Shown here: in pieces, positions 44,178-51,478 of the stretch | How positions within the stretch are numbered: position 1 is the first letter of the stretch | How the letters are laid out: each line of letters begins with the position of its first letter | From: Goekera deserti | GTDB taxonomy: Bacteria > Actinomycetota > Actinomycetes > Mycobacteriales > Geodermatophilaceae | Direction: 5' to 3' | NCBI RefSeq assembly: GCF_010685995.1 | Contig: NZ_JAAGWK010000011.1 | Coordinates: 1 to 64,000, forward strand | DNA: 64,000 nucleotides | The notes under the pieces: generated by a model | Database searches by the model: none | What the model saw: only the letters and a program-made list of their open reading frames with translations | Told to the model about the DNA's origin: nothing | Translations under genes and position numbers: made by a program

Positions 44178-45604
44178 CCGCGCCGGCGTGCGACCCGGAG
44201 CTGCTGCGCACGCTGTTCCTGTTCGAGGCGCTCGACGACGAGCAGCTGGAGTGGCTGTGCGGGCACGGCGAGCTGGTCGACCTGGAACCCGGCCACGCCT
44301 ACCGCGAGGGTGAGCCGGCGACCTGCCTGTACGTGCTGGTGGAGGGCGAGATCGCGCTGTCCCGCCGGGTCGGGAGCGAGGACGTCGAGGTCACCCGCAC
44401 GGCCCAGCGCGGCGTGTACGGCGGCGCGTTCACCGCCTACCTGGGCAACCGCATCCCGCAGACCTACAGCAACTCGCTGCGGGTCGTCGTCCCGTCCCGG
44501 TTCTTCGTGCTCGACGCCGCCCGCTTCGCCGAGCTGGTGACCACCTGGTTCCCGATGGCGGTGCACCTGCTGGAGGGCCTGTTCTTCGGCGCGCAGAACA
44601 CCCAGGCCGCGATCGGCCAGCGGGAGCGGCTGCTGGCCCTGGGCTCGCTGTCGGCCGGGCTGACCCACGAGCTGAACAACCCGGCCGGTGCCGCGGTCCG
44701 GGCCACCAGCGCGCTGCGCGACCGGCTGGCCGGGATGCGGGCCGAGCTGCGCCGGGTCGCCGAGGCGCCGCTGGACCGGGACGTCGTCCTCGCGATGGTG
44801 GCGCTGCAGGACAAGGCGGTGGCGCGGGTCGCCACGGCGCCCGACCTGAGCGCGCTGGAGGCCGCCGACCGGGAGGAGGAGCTCGGCGAGTGGTTCGAGG
44901 ACCACGACGTCGCCGGTGGCTGGGACCTCGCCGCGGGGCTGGCCCAGGTGGGCATCGACCCTGCCTGGCTGGACGAGCTGGCCACGCACGTGCCGCCCGG
45001 GTCGCTGGACGGGATCGTGCGCTGGCTGGCCGGCACCGTCGAGCTGGAGCTGCTCACCGCGGAGATCGTCTCGGCGACCACCCGGATCTCGCAGCTGGTC
45101 GGGGCCGCCCGGCAGTACTCGCAGCTGGACCGGGCGCCGGTGCAGACCGTCGACGTGCACGACCTGCTGACCAGCACCCTGATCATGCTCAAGGGCCGAT
45201 TCCCGGAGACCCTGCGCGTGGTCAAGGACTACGACCGCAGCCTGCCGCAGGTCACCGTGCTCGCCGCCGAGCTCAACCAGGTCTGGACCAACCTCATCGA
45301 CAACGCCGTGCAGGCCATGGGCGAGGCCGGCGGCACGCTCACGCTGCACACCGCGCGGGACGGCGAGCACCTGCTGGTGGAGGTCCGCGACACCGGCCCG
45401 GGCATCGACCCCGCCGTCCAGCCGCGGGTGTTCGAGCCCTTCTTCACCACCAAGCCGGTCGGCCAGGGCACCGGCCTGGGCCTGGACATCTCCTGGCGGA
45501 TCGTGGTGCACAAGCACCGCGGTGACCTGTCGGTGAGCTCCGTCCCCGGCGACACCCGCTTCCGTGTCCGCATCCCGCTCACCCCTCCGGAGGCCGCGCC
45601 GTGA
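44174..45604 (+). CDS. histidine kinase with N-terminal cyclic-nucleotide-binding domain
   Basis: A 476-aa soluble kinase with no membrane helices. Residues 1-130 are a Crp-type cNMP-binding domain (YREGEPATCLYVLVEGEIAL). The dimerisation/phosphotransfer motif LSAGLTHELNNPAGAA has phosphoacceptor H165, and the ATPase domain has N-box NQVWTNLIDNAVQAM, G1 DTGPGID, F-box FEPFFTTK and G2 GTGLGLDI. TTG start at 44174 overlaps the previous stop and follows GGAG. It should sense a nucleotide or redox ligand and phosphorylate the upstream receiver domain. The end overlaps the UBP zinc-finger gene. Confidence 0.85.
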   Translation: MTAPACDPELLRTLFLFEALDDEQLEWLCGHGELVDLEPGHAYREGEPATCLYVLVEGEIALSRRVGSEDVEVTRTAQRGVYGGAFTAYLGNRIPQTYSNSLRVVVPSRFFVLDAARFAELVTTWFPMAVHLLEGLFFGAQNTQAAIGQRERLLALGSLSAGLTHELNNPAGAAVRATSALRDRLAGMRAELRRVAEAPLDRDVVLAMVALQDKAVARVATAPDLSALEAADREEELGEWFEDHDVAGGWDLAAGLAQVGIDPAWLDELATHVPPGSLDGIVRWLAGTVELELLTAEIVSATTRISQLVGAARQYSQLDRAPVQTVDVHDLLTSTLIMLKGRFPETLRVVKDYDRSLPQVTVLAAELNQVWTNLIDNAVQAMGEAGGTLTLHTARDGEHLLVEVRDTGPGIDPAVQPRVFEPFFTTKPVGQGTGLGLDISWRIVVHKHRGDLSVSSVPGDTRFRVRIPLTPPEAAP

Positions 45605-45942
45605 CCGACCCGATCGACCCCGACGCGCTGCCCAGTGGCACCGGCTGCCGGGAGTGCGACGCGGCGGGCGGGTGGTGGTTCCACCTGCGGCGCTGCGCCG
45701 CCTGCGGGCACGTGGGCTGCTGCGACTCCTCGCCGTCCCGGCACGCCCGCGGCCACGCCGCGAGCAGCGGCCACCCGCTGATCACCAGCTTCGAGCCGGG
45801 TGAGGACTGGTGGTGGGACTACACGGCGCAGGCGTACGCCCGCGGGCCGGCCCTGGCCGACCCGCAGCACCGGCCGCTGGACCAGCCCGCCCCGGGCCCG
45901 GCCGGGCGGGTGCCCGCGGACTGGCAGCGCCACCTGCACTGA
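45601..45942 (+). CDS. UBP-type zinc finger protein
   Basis: A 113-aa protein made almost wholly of a ZnF-UBP domain: CRECDAAGGWWFHLRRCAAC, GHVGCCDSS, SRHARGH and SGHPLITSF carry the Cys/His metal ligands. In eukaryotes this domain binds the ubiquitin C-terminus; in bacteria the partner is unknown. GTG at 45601 overlaps the kinase stop, so it is a stable third member of the redox two-component operon. Confidence 0.88.
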   Translation: MTDPIDPDALPSGTGCRECDAAGGWWFHLRRCAACGHVGCCDSSPSRHARGHAASSGHPLITSFEPGEDWWWDYTAQAYARGPALADPQHRPLDQPAPGPAGRVPADWQRHLH

Positions 45943-45987
45943 GCCGCCCGGGTACGGCGGGCTCGGCCGGAGCGGGGTGCGGCCGGC

Positions 45988-46743
45988 TCAGGCGGACAGC
46001 GCCACCCGGTCGGTGAGCGCCAGCACGTGCTGCCACGCGTCGTCACAGGCCTCGGCCCACTCGCCGAACGCGCGGTCGAAGAACGAGTGCGGCGCCCCGT
46101 CGTACACCGTCGCGTCCACCTCGGCGCCAGCGGCCCGCATCGTCTCAGCCAGGGCCAACTGGTCCTCGACCGGGGTGGCCTGGTCGCTGCCGGCGATGAG
46201 CATGACCGTGGGCCGGCTGGCCCGCTCCGCCGCCTCACCCACCATGGAGGGCCGGCCGTAGAAGCCGGCGCACCCGGCCAGGTCCAGGTCGCCGCCGGAC
46301 TGGCGCCACGAGTGGCTGCCGCCGAAGCAGAAGCCGACCGTGACCACCGGCAGGTCGGGCGACGTGCGGCTGCGCAGGTAGGCGATGCCGGCGGTGATGT
46401 CGGCGTCGATGCCCTCGGGCGTGGTCTGCGGGACGTGCGTGCCCCAGTCGAAGTCCTCGCCCCGGGTGCCGCCCTCGGCCGGCCCCGCGGTGCGGCCGAA
46501 CCAGTCCAGCGCCACCGCGACCGCCCCGGTCTCGGCGAACCGCTCGGCCAGCGCCACGTAGTAGGGGTGCAGCCCCCGGATGTCCGGCAGCACCACGACG
46601 CCGACCCGCGGCGTGGCGACAGGTGCGGCGAAGGCGGCGCTGAACGCGGTGCCGTCGGCGGCGGTGAGGGTCAGGGTGCCGCGCTCGGCGACGTCACCGG
46701 TGCGCGGCGGGGCGGGCGGGCGGCTGTCGTGGTCGTGGCACAT
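45988..46743 (-). CDS. dienelactone hydrolase family protein
   Basis: A 251-aa alpha/beta hydrolase with nucleophile cysteine in TVGFCFGGSHSW, aspartate in LIAGSDQATP and histidine in YDGAPHSFFDR, the Cys-Asp-His triad of dienelactone hydrolases. It would hydrolyse enol-lactones or related esters. ATG at 46743 follows gagagg. The histidine-rich opening (MCHDHD) is odd. No aromatic degradation genes adjoin. Confidence 0.88.
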   Translation of the reverse strand: MCHDHDSRPPAPPRTGDVAERGTLTLTAADGTAFSAAFAAPVATPRVGVVVLPDIRGLHPYYVALAERFAETGAVAVALDWFGRTAGPAEGGTRGEDFDWGTHVPQTTPEGIDADITAGIAYLRSRTSPDLPVVTVGFCFGGSHSWRQSGGDLDLAGCAGFYGRPSMVGEAAERASRPTVMLIAGSDQATPVEDQLALAETMRAAGAEVDATVYDGAPHSFFDRAFGEWAEACDDAWQHVLALTDRVALSA

Positions 46744-46783
46744 GCGCCCTCTCTACCGCACCGGCCTGGACGACGCGTGTCCC

Positions 46784-47347
46784 TCAGGTGTCCGCCGCGG
46801 CCTCGGCCGACCAGGGGTCGCCGCCGAACACGTCGGCCGCGATCTGCCGCCGGGCGGTGGCCAGCCAGCGGTGCTGCCGGTCGGCCTGGTCGATCAGCCG
46901 GTCGAACAGTGCGGCGTCCACCCGGGGCTCGACGTCGGCCAGGGCGCGCAGGGTCTCGAAGCCCGAGCGCTTGGCCAGCACCGCGACGGTGAGGAACTCG
47001 AACTCCACCACCGAGCTGAGCGGTGAGCGGGACAGCAGCCGGCCGTTGAGCTTGCCGCGGGCCAGCTTCTCCCCCACCCACACCGCCACCTGCTTGTAGC
47101 CGCGCACCGGCAGGCCGAGGGCCCGGACGGTGGCCTGGAGGGCGGCGCGCTCCTCCCGCAGCTCGGCGAGCAGCTGCCGGAGGTCGGCTGCCCACGGCCC
47201 GTCGTCGTGCTGGGCGAGCACCCGGCGCACGAGCTCCACACCGCCGGACGCCGAGGCGAGGTGGTCGTTGCAGTAGATGCCGAGCAGGTCACGGTTGCGG
47301 GCGGCCTCGCCGGCCGGGGTCGGGGACGCTGCAGCAGGTGCGGGCAC
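46784..47347 (-). CDS. conserved-looking helical protein of unknown function
   Basis: A 187-aa, mainly helical soluble protein. Helices with LLGIYCNDHLASASGGVELV, ADLRQLLAELREERAALQAT, FEFLTVAVLAKRSGFETL and DRLIDQADRQHRWLATARRQ suggest a four-helix bundle, possibly ferritin-like, although a clear diiron motif is not evident. GTG at 47347 has a strong gaggaggg site. It is divergent from the HTH-MurA gene and may share its control region. Confidence 0.7.
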   Translation of the reverse strand: MPAPAAASPTPAGEAARNRDLLGIYCNDHLASASGGVELVRRVLAQHDDGPWAADLRQLLAELREERAALQATVRALGLPVRGYKQVAVWVGEKLARGKLNGRLLSRSPLSSVVEFEFLTVAVLAKRSGFETLRALADVEPRVDAALFDRLIDQADRQHRWLATARRQIAADVFGGDPWSAEAAADT

Positions 47348-47428
47348 GGGCCCTCCTCGCGGGTGGTTCGGTGGGTCGTCCATCATGGACCCAGCGGTCC
47401 CCTCCGGCCCCCCGGACCTCCCCGCGAC

Positions 47429-47451
47429 CGATATCACATCTGAGATATCGT
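47429..47451 (+). promoter_or_regulatory. AT-rich palindromic operator overlapping a leaderless -10 box
   Basis: cgatatc (47429-47435) and gatatcg (47444-47450) form a perfect 7-bp inverted repeat separated by 8 bases, in an AT-rich island within very GC-rich DNA. TATCGT (47446-47451) in the right arm ends 8 bases before the ATG at 47460, fitting a leaderless -10 element. A repressor bound here would block that promoter; the HTH domain of the gene it controls is the obvious candidate. Confidence 0.6.
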
Positions 47452-47459
47452 GCGTGACG

Positions 47460-49019
47460 ATGTCGCTCACCGAGGAAGCCACCAGCCAGTCCCTGCGCCA
47501 GATCGGCGGCCTGGTCCGCGATGCGCGCCAGCACCACGGCCTCACCCAGGCCCAGCTGGCCGAACGGCTGAACACCAGCCAGAGCGCGGTCGCCCGGATC
47601 GAGCAGGGCAACCAGAACCTCACCCTCGAGCTGCTCGGTCGGCTGTCCGCGGCCCTGGAGTCCGAGCTGATCACCGTCGGGGCGGGCACGCCCGGGCCGG
47701 TCGGGCCCACCCACCTGCGCGTGGTCGGCGGCCGGCCGCTGCAGGGCCGGGTGATCGTGAAGTCCTCGAAGAACGCCGCGGTCGCACTGCTGTGCGCTTC
47801 GCTGCTCAACCGGGGCGTGAGCACGCTGCGCAACGTCGCCCGGATCGTGGAGGTGGAGCGGATCCTCGACGTGCTGCGCTCCATCGGCGTCTCGGCGACC
47901 TGGGACGAGACCGGCCGGGACCTGACCATCGCCGTGCCGGACCAGCTCGACCTCGCGGCCATCGACGCCGACGCCGCCCGGCGCACCCGCAGCATCATCA
48001 TGTTCCTCGGCCCGCTGCTGCACCGGGCGCAGACCTTCGAGCTGCCCTACGCCGGTGGCTGCGACCTCGGCACCCGCACCATCGAACCGCACATGATCGC
48101 CCTGCGGCCCTTCGGCCTGGACGTCGAGGCGCACGCCGGGGAGTACCACGCCACCGTCACCGCCCCGGTGTCCCGGGACCGCTCCATCGTGCTGACCGAG
48201 CGTGGGGACACCGTCACCGAGAACGCCCTGCTGGCCGCCGCCCGGCACGACGGCACCACCACCATCCGCAACGCCAGCCCGAACTACATGGTGCAGGACC
48301 TGTGCCTGTACCTGGAGCAGCTCGGCGTGCGGATCGACGGCTTCGGCACCACCACGCTGGTGGTGCACGGCCGCCCGGTGCTGGACGCCGACGTGGACTA
48401 CACCCCCAGCGAGGACCCGGTCGAGGCGATGAGCCTGCTGACCGCCGGCATCGTGACCTCCTCGGAGGTGACCGTGTGCCGGGCGCCGATCGAGTTCCTG
48501 GAGATCGAGCTGGCGATCCTCGGCGAGATGGGGCTGGGCTACGACCTGTCGGCGGAGTACCCGGCGGAGAACGGGCGCACCCGGCTGGTGGACATCACGC
48601 TGCACCCCTCGCAGCTGCGCGCCCCGATCGACAAGGTGCACCCGATGCCGTTCCCGGGGCTCAACATCGACAACCTGCCGTTCTTCGCCGTCATCGCCGC
48701 GACCGCGACCGGCTCCACGCTGATCCACGACTGGGTCTACGACAACCGGGCCATCCACCTGTCCGACCTGACCCGGCTGGGTGCGGACGTGCGCCTGCTC
48801 GACCCGCACCGGGTGCTCGTCGAGGGCCCGACCCGCTGGTCCGGGGCGGAGATCGTCTGCCCGCCGGCGCTGCGTCCCGCCGTCTGCCTGCTGCTGGCGA
48901 TGCTGGCCGCGAAGGGCCCGTCGGTGCTGCGCAACGTGGACATCATCGCCCGCGGCTACGAGCAGCTGTACGAGCGGCTGGTGGAGATGGGCGCCCAGAT
49001 CGAGGTCTTCCACGACTGA
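47460..49019 (+). CDS. MurA-like enolpyruvyl transferase with N-terminal XRE-type HTH
   Basis: A 519-aa fusion. Residues about 14-68 are a Cro/C1-type helix-turn-helix (LVRDARQHHGLTQAQLAERL, then NTSQSAVARIEQG). The rest is a full MurA/EPSP-synthase-type inside-out barrel: VKSSKNAAVALL with the conserved Lys-Asn, the catalytic-loop cysteine C201 in YAGGCDLG (equivalent to MurA Cys115) and PFPGLNIDNLPFF. MurA adds enolpyruvate to UDP-GlcNAc for peptidoglycan. All key residues seem kept, so it may be an enzyme as well as a regulator, or an alternate MurA. Promoter has a palindrome and no ribosome-binding site. Confidence 0.85.
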   Translation: MSLTEEATSQSLRQIGGLVRDARQHHGLTQAQLAERLNTSQSAVARIEQGNQNLTLELLGRLSAALESELITVGAGTPGPVGPTHLRVVGGRPLQGRVIVKSSKNAAVALLCASLLNRGVSTLRNVARIVEVERILDVLRSIGVSATWDETGRDLTIAVPDQLDLAAIDADAARRTRSIIMFLGPLLHRAQTFELPYAGGCDLGTRTIEPHMIALRPFGLDVEAHAGEYHATVTAPVSRDRSIVLTERGDTVTENALLAAARHDGTTTIRNASPNYMVQDLCLYLEQLGVRIDGFGTTTLVVHGRPVLDADVDYTPSEDPVEAMSLLTAGIVTSSEVTVCRAPIEFLEIELAILGEMGLGYDLSAEYPAENGRTRLVDITLHPSQLRAPIDKVHPMPFPGLNIDNLPFFAVIAATATGSTLIHDWVYDNRAIHLSDLTRLGADVRLLDPHRVLVEGPTRWSGAEIVCPPALRPAVCLLLAMLAAKGPSVLRNVDIIARGYEQLYERLVEMGAQIEVFHD

Positions 49020-49323
49020 CGGAGGACCTCGTCCCTCCCCACGACATGCTGCGCGCGCCGCGGGGCCCGGGGACGAGGCGGGTGCGCCCGCCCGTGCGCT
49101 GCCGTGCCCGCTCTCCCGGTGCGTCGCCCGCGATGGTGAGCGGGCGACGCACCGGGGAGCGGCGGGCAAGGCAGCGGATGGTCACGGTCTGGTCACGGAC
49201 GCAGCGGTCATCGGTCGGTCGGGGCGTCTCCTGAGGGAGGCCAGCGAGGGGACCGATGAGCAGAGCAGTGGGCGAGCGGATCACCGTGTTCGTGCGCCGG
49301 AGGGCATCGCCGGCGGCAGGACC
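49020..49323. other. 304-base gap, probably decayed coding DNA
   Basis: No gene, hairpin or promoter is evident. A start codon at 49256 opens a frame that stops after 28 codons. The frame of the following gene is open through the last part with protein-like residues (RAPEGIAGGRTVEV), which suggests a lost 5' end. Confidence 0.4.
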
Positions 49324-49713
49324 GTGGAGGTGGTCGTGAACCTGCGCAACGTCTCGGGGACCGATGTCGCCGTCTCGACGGGCTGCTCGGCGGTGCCCTT
49401 CGTCGACGCGGGATCGAGCGGCCCGACGATCCCGTACACCGCCAGGCCTAGACCGACGGTCGACTGCCAGTTCACGCAGGCACTGTTCATCCCGCCGGGC
49501 GGTGAGCGGCGGACCACGGCCACCCTCGCAGCCAGCTACCAGCAGTGCGCGCAGTCGGCGGTGGACGTCGAACCCGCCATGCCGTTGTGCGCACCCGCCC
49601 CGGACGTCCTGCCGCCGCTGCCTCACGGGCCGTACACGATCGAGGTCTTCGTCGGTGACCAGCCCTCGCCGGTCCGGGCGGTGTCGCCGGAGCAGGTGAC
49701 GGTCACGGGGTAG
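49324..49713 (+). CDS. small beta-rich protein, possibly 5'-truncated
   Basis: The frame encodes VEVVVNLRNVSGTDVAVSTG, then CSAVPFVD, IPPGGERRT and a terminal VTVTG strand, consistent with an immunoglobulin-like or BsuPI-type beta sandwich with four or five cysteines, normally exported. The only in-frame starts (GTG at 49324, 49330 or 49336) cut the first strand and leave no signal peptide. I read it as a real family member that may have lost its N-terminus; a cytoplasmic short form is the alternative. Confidence 0.45.
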   Translation: MEVVVNLRNVSGTDVAVSTGCSAVPFVDAGSSGPTIPYTARPRPTVDCQFTQALFIPPGGERRTTATLAASYQQCAQSAVDVEPAMPLCAPAPDVLPPLPHGPYTIEVFVGDQPSPVRAVSPEQVTVTG

Positions 49714-49722
49714 CGCTGCCCC

Positions 49723-50250
49723 TCACGACCGCAGCAGCACCACGACGCCCGCGCACCCGGCGGCCCAGAGCACGCTGGCCAGCGTGCCGAGGATGAAGCG
49801 CTCGGCGGCGGCCGGGTCCTTGAGCTCGGCGTAGCGGCCCAGGCCCTTGACCGCCAGCACCACGGCCAGCCCCTCCGGCCAGCCCACCAGCAGGGTGGCG
49901 GTGACCCCGATCCGTTCCAGGGCGCCGATCCAGGCACCGCCGCGGAGCACGTCGGGGTCGCTGGGACCGCCGCGCACCGCGGGGCCGCCCGGGTCGGCTG
50001 CGTCCAGCACGGCCACGGCCACCGCTCCCCCGCCCAGCCCGGCGGCGGCCACGGCCAGCACCGTGGCCAGCACCAGCGACCCGGTCGACGCCGTGCCCGG
50101 CGCCGCCCAGGCCACCCAGGCGGCACCGCCGAGCAGCAGCGTCAGCACCCCGGCGACCACCCGGCCCAGCACGCCGTCGGTGCCGGCGCGCAGCGCCACC
50201 GCGGACAGCAGCACCAGCACGCCCAGCAGCACCAGCACGATCCCGCTCAC
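49723..50250 (-). CDS. small membrane protein coupled to the SatD-like gene
   Basis: A 175-aa protein with about five hydrophobic helices (IVLVLLGVLVLLSAVAL, VVAGVLTLLLGGAAWVA, GSLVLATVLAVAAAGLG, TLASVLWAAGCAGVVVLL). GTG at 50250 overlaps the stop of the SatD-like gene (GTGA), so they are co-translated. In other bacteria SatD-like genes are likewise followed by a membrane protein. The family is not otherwise recognised. Confidence 0.7.
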   Translation of the reverse strand: MSGIVLVLLGVLVLLSAVALRAGTDGVLGRVVAGVLTLLLGGAAWVAWAAPGTASTGSLVLATVLAVAAAGLGGGAVAVAVLDAADPGGPAVRGGPSDPDVLRGGAWIGALERIGVTATLLVGWPEGLAVVLAVKGLGRYAELKDPAAAERFILGTLASVLWAAGCAGVVVLLRS

Positions 50251-50861
50251 CGTGCCACCCCCGCAGCGGTCGGCGGACCCTCGGCGCGCAGGAGGAGCCG
50301 TGCCGCCGTCGGGCGCAGCTCGCCCTCCAGGTCCCACTGCGCCGCGGCCAGCCGCTGCCCGACCGCCTGCCGGGTGATGCCCAGCCGGGCCGCGGCCTCG
50401 GTCTGCGTGTGCCCCTGCGCCACCACGTCGATCGCCTCCCAGGCCTGCGCGCTGCGCCGCTGCACCAGCGCGACCAGGGCGGTCAGCACTGCCTGGGCAT
50501 CGGCGGCGTCGGCCTCGGAGCGGCCGCGGACGGCCACCCGTACGGGGCGCTGCTTGGCGGCGTCGACGGCCCGGCGGGCACAGAGGAAGGCCGTGCCCGA
50601 CGCGGCACGGGTGCTGTCCGGCAACGGGGTGTCGACCGGGCCGGCGCCCACGCCGATGCTCCAGCCCTGCAGCCGGGCCAGGTCGAGTACCACGTCGACG
50701 ACGGCGCCGGCCTCCAGCAGCACGCCCTGGAACTCGTCACCGGCCGTGCGCTCGAACCGCAACACCGCAGCCGTGCTCGCGTTGAGCCGGTCCAGGACGT
50801 CGGCCACCCGGTCCGGACCACGGCGACTGCTCCGCTGGTCGACTGTGAGCACGAACACCAT
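50247..50861 (-). CDS. SatD-like protein with C-terminal helix-turn-helix
   Basis: A 204-aa cytoplasmic protein. The start FVLTVDQRSSRRGPDRV and the central TAGDEFQGVL segment resemble SatD-family and adenylate-cyclase-like folds. The C-terminal HTH is GHTQTEAAARLGITRQAVGQ. ATG at 50861; TTG at 50873 is an alternative. The short inverted repeat gcaag/cttgc at 50865-50882 overlaps the start region. The operon with a membrane protein suggests a two-gene stress module; the exact role is unknown. Confidence 0.68.
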   Translation of the reverse strand: MVFVLTVDQRSSRRGPDRVADVLDRLNASTAAVLRFERTAGDEFQGVLLEAGAVVDVVLDLARLQGWSIGVGAGPVDTPLPDSTRAASGTAFLCARRAVDAAKQRPVRVAVRGRSEADAADAQAVLTALVALVQRRSAQAWEAIDVVAQGHTQTEAAARLGITRQAVGQRLAAAQWDLEGELRPTAARLLLRAEGPPTAAGVAR

Positions 50862-50899
50862 GAGGCAAGTCAAACACCTTGCACCGATCAGAGCAAGGC

Positions 50900-51367
50900 T
50901 CAGGGCTTGTCGGCCAGCTCGGGCGGGAAGCCGCCGGTGGCAACCGGACCCCAGCGGGTCGGCGTGACCCGGAGCAGCACCTTGCCCTGGCGGGTCATCG
51001 CGGCCCGGTACTCATCCCAGTCCGGGTGCTCGCCGCTGATCGACCGGAAGTACTCGACCAGCGGCTCGAGCGCCTCGGGCAGGTCGAGCACCTCGATCGT
51101 GCCGTCGACCTGCACCCAGGCGTCGTCGAACTCGTCGGAGAGCACGAGCAGCGAGACGGCAGGGTCGCGGCGGGCGTTGACCACCTTGGCCCGCTGCGGG
51201 TAAGAGCTGACCACGATCCGGCCCTCGGGGTCGACGCCACAGCTGACCGGGGACATCTGCGGGCTGCCGTCCGCCCGGCGGGTGGACAGCACGGCGTGGT
51301 GCCGCGGGCGCAGGAACTCCAGCAGCTGGTCACGGTCGACGCGTCTGTTCGTGGCGATCGAGGGCAT
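50900..51367 (-). CDS. PPOX-class F420-dependent oxidoreductase
   Basis: A 155-aa split-barrel protein of the pyridoxine-5'-phosphate-oxidase-like family. LRPRHHAVLSTRRADGSPQM opens the barrel, with SSYPQRAKVVNARRDPAVSL and a C-terminal RVTPTRWGP as in actinobacterial F420-binding members. Probable cytoplasmic oxidoreductase using F420 or flavin. ATG at 51367 is 6 bases from a minus-strand TAGGTT (51374-51379), indicating a leaderless transcript. Confidence 0.85.
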   Translation of the reverse strand: MPSIATNRRVDRDQLLEFLRPRHHAVLSTRRADGSPQMSPVSCGVDPEGRIVVSSYPQRAKVVNARRDPAVSLLVLSDEFDDAWVQVDGTIEVLDLPEALEPLVEYFRSISGEHPDWDEYRAAMTRQGKVLLRVTPTRWGPVATGGFPPELADKP

Positions 51368-51373
51368 GCCGCC

Positions 51374-51379
51374 AACCTA
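51374..51379 (-). promoter_or_regulatory. TAGGTT -10 element of a leaderless promoter
   Basis: TAGGTT on the minus strand lies 6 bases before the ATG of the PPOX gene, with no Shine-Dalgarno sequence. Same hexamer and spacing as at 7257. Confidence 0.45.
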
Positions 51380-51478
51380 CGACGGTGGTCCGACGTCCCC
51401 GCCCTGGGTGGCCTGCCGGAGGCGCCCTCCGTCCACGATCACCCTGTGCAACGGCCGGGACTGTGCTGGGATCTGTCC

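Noticed and set aside
47460-49019. Housekeeping murA
   Set aside because: The N-terminal HTH fusion and operator-like promoter argue for a specialised paralogue; a normal murA lacks both.
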